NCBI GenBank assembly: GCA_964017235.1
Contig: OZ024931.1
Span: 126,801,530-126,865,529 of the forward strand
Length of the DNA stretch: 64,000 bases
Reading direction: 5' to 3'
DNA from: Sabellastarte sp. h YS-2021
Lineage: Eukaryota > Annelida > Polychaeta > Sabellida > Sabellidae
The position numbers and the translations under genes were made by a program. The first letter of the stretch is position 1. Every line of letters begins with the position of its first letter. Under the pieces are notes generated by a model, which was not told where the DNA came from, made no database searches, and saw nothing but the letters and a program-made list of their open reading frames with translations. Shown one piece after another: positions 56,961 to 64,000 of this stretch.

Positions 56961-58115
56961 AAATTATGTGCACTAAAATAAAGCTTATACTGCTCCCTGC
57001 CATAATGTGACCTTATATTTGCATGTTTTAAGTGTAGTTACAAAAATTTCTTTTGATCAAAATATATATTCACGTACACCACCACAAGCTCCAATTTTGC
57101 ACATTTTTCAAATGAAGTGTCCCAAAGATATTTATTTCTGTTTTACCAATGTTCACTAATATACCATCATCTGTTTTGTGCCATGTTGAGGTTGGTGCCA
57201 TGGTATGGTCCCAAACAGTATTTGTATGTATGTACTGGAGATCTACCAGTAAAGCTGACACTGTGGTTAATATTTTGAATTTAATTACGGTTGACTTATT
57301 TGTATCCTTCATGAACCAAAATCCGGTCCATTCCACTTTCCGGTCTAAATTGTAATACCAGATGTGTGTTTTTGAGCTAAGATAAAAACAGAGGCTATAT
57401 GTTCTTAAAATAGAACTGTTTTGGGGTATACACACAAGTTTGTAGAACAAGAAAAGTGCACTAAAATGTTTCAAATGTAACAGCTAAAACAGACTGCACA
57501 CTTTTGTTAATAGACTGGAAATAGGTACTAGTTCTGGGACGAGTTGACTGAAACTCGAGTTGTAACTCGATGGGCGATAATTGGGGTGACATCGATCTGC
57601 GCAAGTGAAACTCGAGTTTTCGAAAAACGTCAATATTTTGACCATCTATGGCTGACACTTCACCAAAACAATAGAAATATCCGAAATTTTCATAAATATA
57701 TTGCATTTTTACTTTATTCTGGCATAAATCAATGAACATTTAACTTAAATTATATCGTGAAAGCCATTTCCAGGTAAAAGTTTTGTCTCATGTACGGTTA
57801 TGTAAAATATTTTCTATATTAAAAGCTAACAAACGAAATACTTTATCCCGAAAATTACTCGAGTTTAACTCAAGTTCAACTCGCTTCTATCAAGTGATAC
57901 TCGATCTGGCATTTAAGCTGGCGATCCCACCACTAATAGGTACAACAGTCATAATATTTTTATTTGACCACACCAATAAGTAATAATTATTTCTTATTAT
58001 AGTTCTGTTAAGTTTTTTAATGTTTCTTTTGAACTAACATATTTTGACAATTAACCTTTATTGTTGACCATTTTCACTGCAAACCATAAACTGCAGTGAA
58101 CAGATCAGGCTAATT
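56961..58115. other. Stretch with no gene; ACTCGAGTT motifs
   Basis: Mostly unrecognised. At 57540-57605 GACTGAAACTCGAGTTGTAA and CGATGGGCGATAATT resemble 45060-45105, and ACTCGAGTTTAACTC with CAACTCGC near 57855-57885 looks like the inverted partner, so 57540-57930 may be an old MITE. Confidence 0.4.
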
Positions 58116-58117
58116 GT

Positions 58118-60594
58118 ATCCCCGGACGAAAGTCAGGGATACTTAGGATTCAGTACGGTCACGCCGCCGCCGCAGAGATTTCCTTTTGGACACGATAACT
58201 TAAAAAGTATTTTAGTTAGAACTTTCAAATTTGGTATGTGGGTATATATGAGCAATGCCACGAACGCTATTGTTTTGTGACCTTGACCTTCAATCTCAAG
58301 GTCACTGGTGGCCTCTTAAAGGTCAGATTTTGGCCATTTTTTCAGTTTTTGGCCCAGTTCTCCTATACAGAAAGTCAGATCATCCTATGGCTGGTATATA
58401 TAATACATATATATGTCCTCTGTAAGCATGCAGAAATTTGACCTTGAAGCTCTTCATTGAAGGTCATCCACTGACCGCCAAAGTACCTGACCGAGGGTCA
58501 TTTTTGGCCTTTTTGGAGATATTTTCACACTTAATGCTGACTATATTGCATGGAAACTATTGAAAATGGCTTTGGAGGTTGAGTACATGATGGACTTCTA
58601 CCATCCAGGCTTACTGGTTACAGATCTTCATTTAAGGTCATCCACTGACCGCCAAAGTACCTGACCAAGGGTCATTTTTGGCAAATTTGGAGATATTTTC
58701 ACACTTAATGCTGACTACATTGCATGGAAACTATTGAAAATGGCTTTGGAGGTTGAGTACATGATGGAGTACCAACATCCAGGCTTACCGGTTACAGATC
58801 TTCATTTAAGGTCATCCACTGACCGCCAAAGTACCTGACCGAGGGTCATTTTTGGCCCTCTGTTTGTTTGTTTGTGAACAAGATAACTCAAAAACTGACA
58901 GATGGATTTTGATAAAATTTTCAGGATATGTCCAAAATGGTAAAAGGAAGATATGATTAAATTTTGGGAGTGATCCGGATCACTGTCTGGATCTTCTGGA
59001 TCCATGAAATATAATTTTTAAAGACAGATAACTCAAAAACTTATGGGTGCATTTTGATGAAATTTTCAGGAAATGTCCTTAATGGGACGAGGAACAAGTG
59101 ATTAGAATTTGGGAGTGATCTGGATCACTGTCTGGATCATCCGGATCCAGGCTGTCAGATGTGTTTGTGTACAATATAGCTCAAAAACTTATGGATGGAT
59201 TTTGATGAAATTTTCAGGATATGTGTGAAAAGGTAAAAGGATGAAATGGTTGAATTTTGGAAGTGATCCGGATCACTATATGGATCTTCTGGATCCATGA
59301 AATGTAATTTTTAAAGACAGATACCTCAAAAAGTTATGGATGGATTGTGATGACATTTTCAGCAAATGACCTAAATGGTACAAGGAACAAGTGATTACAT
59401 TTTTGGAGTGATCTGGATCACTGTCTGCATCATCTGGATCCAGGCTGCAACATAATTTTAGGATGAATTTTGATGATATTTGTAGGATATGTTAGAAATG
59501 GTAAAAGGAAGAAGTGGTAAAAGGAAGAAATGATTCAATTTTGCGAGTGATCTGGACCACTATCTGGATCCATGAAATATAATTTTAAAGACAAATAGCT
59601 CAAAAAGTCATGGTGGATTTTGATGAAATATTCAGGAAATGTCCTAAATGGGACAAGGAACAAGTGATTAGATTTTGGGAGTGATCTGGATCATCTGGAT
59701 CCAGACTGCCAGATGTGTTTATGTACAAGATAAATCAAAAACTTATGGACGGATTTTGATGAAATTTTCAGGATATGTCTGAAAAGGTAAAAGGATGAAA
59801 TGATTGAATTTTGGAAGTGATCCGGATCACTATATGGATCTTCTGGATCCATGAAATGTAATTTTTAAAGACAGATACCGCAAAAAGTTATGGATGGATT
59901 GTTTCAGCAAATGGCCTAAATGGTACAAGGAACAAGTGATTAAATTTTTGGAATGATCTGGATCACTGTCTGGGTCATCTGGATCCAGGCTGCCACATAA
60001 TCTTGGGATGAACTTTGATATTTTTAGGATATGTTACAAATGGTAAAAGGAAGAAGTGGTAAAAGGAAGAAATGATTCAATTTTGCAAGTGATCTGGACC
60101 ACTATCTGGATCTTCTGGATCCAAGAAATGTAATTTTTAAAGACAAATAGCTCAAAAAGTCATTGATGGATTTTTATGAAATTTTCAGGAAATGTCTTAA
60201 ATGGGACAAAGAACAAGTGATTAGTTTTTGGGAGTAATCTGGATCACTGTCTGGATCATGTGGATCCAGGCTGCCAGATGTGTTTGTGTACAAGATAACT
60301 AAAAAACTTATGGACGGATTTTGATGAAACTTTTAGAATATGTCTGAAAAGGTAAAAGGATGAAATGATTGAATTTTGGAAGTGATCCGGATCACTATAT
60401 GGATCTTCTGGATCCATGAAATGTAATTTTTAAAGACAGATATAAGTGAAAGAACTAGTGATTAGCTTTTGGGAGTAATCGGGTACTATGGAGAACCCTG
60501 ACCTGGGGCTCCAGGAAACAGGCTCAAGACTGACATATTCACGCCTTAACTATGTCCCGTCCGGGGATACACTGCATCGAGACGCAATCTCTAG
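58118..60594 (+). mobile_element. Family D element, copy 1 (full length, 2.5 kb)
   Basis: It starts A|TCCCCGGACG and ends CAATCTCTAG|T. Subterminal inverted repeats TATCCCCGGAC (58116-58126) and GTCCGGGGATA (60559-60569) are exact. The 5' 500 bp match copy 2 in CBY1 intron 2. The core is a 145-bp array unlike that of copy 2. The termini fit Helitron-type insertion (5' TC, 3' CTRR, between A and T). No Rep/helicase ORF. Confidence 0.75.
58840..60440 (+). repeat. 145-bp tandem array (about 11 copies) with GGATCC-rich palindromes
   Basis: TGATC(C/T)GGATCAC recurs at 58971, 59116, 59264, 59409, 59548, 59682 and 59818. Two alternating unit types differ at AAGGTAAAAGG(A) and ATGGGACAAGGAAC, so the true period is probably two monomers. 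Each unit also has ATTTTGATGAAATTTTCAGG and TTAAAGACAGATA. Confidence 0.93.
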
Positions 60595-61369
60595 TTACCA
60601 AATAGACTCCATTCGGTACTCCATTTGGTAATGTTTGGGTGGAAATCACTTTTTTGAGGCATAAACACATAACAGACCACTTTTAGAAGATAAGATCTAA
60701 TATAACATTTTAGTTTCTATAACAGTCTGTCCCTGACTCAATTTAGATTTTGTCTCCCATGTTTTATTGATGAAATCTGTTGATTTTCTCAAATACAATT
60801 AATGATATTTACATCTAAGAAGAAAAGTCTCCATTCTTTATTTATAATCTGTATTCAGTATATTATAGCTCAGTGCTATGGCTGATTTTTGTGTGTACTT
60901 ATGCATTATTACAAGATACATTTAAGTGTGCCATCATTTATCAATGCAAATATATTGAAAGGGGCCCCCATTCTAAAATCAAGCTCCAAAAGAACTAAGT
61001 ATTAGATGAAGTCTCCATTTGGTCTCATACGGTAATTTGCTCTGTGGGGTAATTAGCCTGGCTGCAGTGAACACCCATTTGGTGTACATATAGAAGACTT
61101 TGTCCTTACCCTTTAGCTAAGAAACATAAAGTGGACATTACTAATAAGCTTAGATTCACTAGTAGAAAGTCAATACTAAATAATCTTGCTGAGGACACAG
61201 ACCTCCGCCAAACAACTCACATCGACCCTTAAGTTTTTCCTGCGCTAAATCATAGTAATTGGCCTTAACTAGGATTCGAATCATGTTTAGGTAACATTTT
61301 CAGTTATTTTGCTCATCCCATTATTGGGCACTAGTCTGATTTTGGTTTTCCATGTGTAAGTTAACCAAT
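60595..61369. other. Stretch with no recognised gene
   Basis: AT-rich, apparently unique DNA between family D and family A elements. CATTCGGTACTCCATTTGG repeats loosely near 60612 and 61010. Nothing coding. Confidence 0.35.
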
Positions 61370-63050
61370 TTTTACCCCACAGCCCTTAAGGGCTGTCGGG
61401 GTATTGTTTTCACCCATGGTGTCCGGATGGGCAGGTGGGTGGGCGGGCGGTAGGTGTAGGAAGTTGATACTTGGTAGGGACATTGGTTAGGGGGTGTAGG
61501 TGTGCAACGTCATGGTCTGACCTTGATTTGACCTTTGACCTTGCCGTAGTGACCTTGAGTTTGAAAATCTTGTCCGGGCTATATCTCGGAAACTGTAAGG
61601 TGTAGGAAATTGATACTTGGTAGGGACATTGGTTAGGGGGTGTAGTTGTGCAACGTCATAGTCTGACCTTGATTTGACCTTGCCGTAGTGACCTTGACCT
61701 ATAAAATGTTGTCCGGGCTATATCTCGGAAACTGTAAGGTGTGGGAAGTTGATATTTGGTAGGGACATTGGTTAGGGGGTGTAGGTGTGCAACGTCATGG
61801 TGTGACCTTGATTTGACCTTTGACCTTGCTGTAGTGACCTTGACCTATAAAATCTTGTCCGGGCTATATTTCAGAAACTGTAAGGTGTAGGAAGTTGATA
61901 TTTGGTAGGGACATTGGTTAGGGGGTGTAGGTGTGCAATGTCATGGTGTGACCTTGATTTGACCTTTGACCTTGCCATAGTGACCTTGACCTATAAAATG
62001 TTGTCCGGGCTATATCTCGGAAACCGTAAGGTGTAGGAAGTTGATATTTGGTAGAGACATTGGTTAGGCTGTGTAGGTGTGCAACGTCATGGTCTGACCA
62101 GGATTTGACCTTTGACCTTGCTGTAGTGACCTTGACCTATAAAATCTTGTCCGGGCTACATCTCGGAAACCGTAAGGTGTAGGAAGTTGATACTTGGTAG
62201 GGACATTGGTTAGGGAGTGTAGTTGTGCAACGTCATGATCTGACCTTGATTTGACCTTTGACCTTGCCGTAGTGACCTTGACCTATAAAATCTTGTCTGG
62301 GCTATATCTCGGAAACTGTAAGGTGTAGGAAGTTGATATTTGGTAGAGACATTGGTTAGGGGGTGTAGGTGTGCAGCATCATGGTGTGACCTTGATTTGA
62401 CCTTTGACCTTGCCATAGTGACCTTGACCTATAAAATCCTGTCAGGGCTATATCTCAGAAACTGTAAGGTGTAGGAAGTTGATACTTGGTACGGACATTG
62501 GTTAGGAGCTATAGGTGTGTATTATCATGCTATGACCTTAATTTGACCTTTTACCTTGTCGTAGTGACCTTGACCTTTAAAATCTTCATGGACTAGCAGA
62601 TTAAGCAAAAGTCATATTAGAATTTATTAAGAATTTTACTTTCATAACTTCCCATTGTAAGAGATAGAATTTCATCAAGTGAGCCTCAGATTTTGCTCCA
62701 ACACCACAATAAGCATTCCTTAAATGTATTACCACTTCTGTATGCATGGTAATATTCAAACCATCTAAACCATAATTCGGCCATGCAGATGTAGATAAAG
62801 AGTGTTGAATTTTAGTTTACTGATTGATGCTGTCATCTTGTTATTGAATTATCTTGTTTTAATACTTCATCTTTATACGCATTATCTTTCTTTTAAACAT
62901 TATTTCTCCATTTAAACATTGTTTGGACCTTTATATAACTGACAGTGCTCTGAAAGTATCCTGAAGTTTGTACTGGTACAGTACTTCTATATCTCATGGT
63001 GTTGAAAATATTTCCCTAGGCTGTGGGGTACGGGCATCTCTGATGCTATT
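61370..63050 (-). mobile_element. Family A element, copy 2
   Basis: Minus-strand copy with the same ends as copy 1: hairpin ACAGCCCTTAAGGGCTGT with TACCCC arms (61373-61403) at one end, and GGCTGTGGGGTA (63019-63030) with hairpin GCATCTCTGATGC (63034-63046) at the other. The core array lies at about 61440-62590. The unique part 62600-63020 is the inverse of 21172-21490. Confidence 0.75.
61440..62590 (-). repeat. 146-bp tandem array (about 8 copies), core of family A copy 2
   Basis: Reverse complement of the array in copy 1, with GACATTGGTTAGGGGGTGTA, TGACCTTTGACCTTG and GGGCTATATCTCGGAAAC in each unit. Confidence 0.95.
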
Positions 63051-63052
63051 TT

Positions 63053-64000
63053 TACCCCACAGCCCTTAATGGCTGTTGGGGTATTTTTTTCACCCATGGT
63101 GTTTGGATGGTCGGGCGGGCTGGTGGGCGGGCGGCGGGAAATAGTTTGTCCGGGCTGTATCTCAGAAACCGCAAGGTGTAGGAAGTTGATACTTGGTAGG
63201 GACATTGGTTAGGGGGTGTAGCTGTGCAACGTCATGGTCTGACCTTGATTTGACCTTTGACCTTGCTGTAGTGACCTTGAGTTTGAAAATCTTGTCCGGG
63301 CTATATCTCGGAAACTGTAAGGTGTAGGAAGTTGATACTTGGTAGGGACATTGGTTAGGGGGTGTAGGTGTGCAACGTCATAGTCTGACCTTGATTTGAC
63401 CTTGCCGTAATGATCTTGACCTATAAAATCTTGTCCGGGCTATATCTCGGAAACCGTAAGGTGTAGGAAGTTGATACTTGGTAGGGATATTGGTTAGGGG
63501 GTGTAGGTGTGCAACGTCATGGTCTGACCTTAATTTGACCTTTGACCTTGCCGTAGTGACCTTGACCTATAAAATGTTGTCTGGGCTATATCTCGGAAAC
63601 TGTAAGGCTTGGGAAGTTGATATTTTGTAGGGACATTGGTTAGGGGGTGTAGGTGTGCAACATCATGGTGTGACCTTGATTTGACGTTTGACCTTGCCGT
63701 AGTGACCTTGACCTATAAAATGTTGTCCGGGCTATATCTCAGAAACCGTAAGGTGTAGGAAGTTGATACGTGGTACGGATATTGGTTAGGGGGTGTAGGT
63801 GTGCAACGTCATGGTCTGACCTTGATTTGACCTGTGACCTTGCCGTAGTGGCCTTGACCTATAAAATCTTGTCCAGGCTATATCTCAGAAACCGTAAGGT
63901 GTAGGAAGTTGATACTTGGTAGGGATATTGCTTAGGGGGTGTAGGTGTGCAGCGTCATGGTCTGACCTTGATTTGACCTTTGACCTTGCCGTAGTGACCT
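63053..64000 (-). mobile_element. Family A element, copy 3, truncated by the window edge
   Basis: It begins with the family hairpin (63053-63083, one base off perfect) directly beside the outer end of copy 2, so the two are head to tail. A G/C-rich spacer and about six 146-bp units follow to the end of the window. Confidence 0.75.

Noticed and set aside
57070..57739. Minus-strand ORFs of 134 and 92 codons
   Set aside because: No recognisable motif and no splice or composition signal; treated as chance.

Overview
The window is AT-rich animal (eukaryotic) DNA, most likely from a bivalve mollusc or a close relative. The pointers are a Chibby-like gene with GT-AG introns, tRNA-derived SINEs whose 3' domain resembles mollusc SINEs, a DIRS retrotransposon, and many elements carrying tandem-repeat cores. 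The taxon is an inference, not something the sequence proves. Almost all the DNA is repeats; only one host gene could be recognised.

Host gene: a complete three-exon Chibby homologue (CBY1, minus strand, 20558-26875) predicts 125 residues. Its 5.6 kb second intron is largely filled by two tandem-repeat-bearing elements. A short ORF at 56354-56551 might be a first exon, but it is not recognised.

Layout. 1-8000: satellite-rich DNA, with a 133-bp array of about 26 monomers interrupted by a hairpin-ended element that carries a 169-bp array. 8153-14724: a decayed DIRS-type retrotransposon on the minus strand (gag, then RT, RNase H and tyrosine recombinase) with perfect 40-bp inverted termini, a TA-flanked MITE in gag and a SINE in the recombinase. 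14.7-20.5 kb: degenerate repeats. 20.5-26.9 kb: CBY1. 27-32 kb: mostly unique DNA with a hAT-type MITE, a 68-bp triplicate and a MULE remnant. 32181-38383: a 6.2 kb element built from three tandem arrays. 38.4-48.3 kb: nested DNA-transposon derivatives, many with clear target duplications. 48.3-58 kb: sparse, with SINEs, a LINE fragment, a 1.3 kb inverted-repeat element flanked by TTAA, and a broken GIY-YIG gene. 58118-64000: three more tandem-repeat-core elements.

The main theme is a set of non-autonomous elements with short subterminal inverted repeats, terminal hairpins and tandem-repeat cores, called families A, B, C, D and F here. The structure is like non-autonomous Helitron/Helentron elements. 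Two family D copies share both ends but have unrelated cores, which suggests modular exchange of satellite cores. No Rep/helicase ORF is present, so this class assignment is structural inference only.
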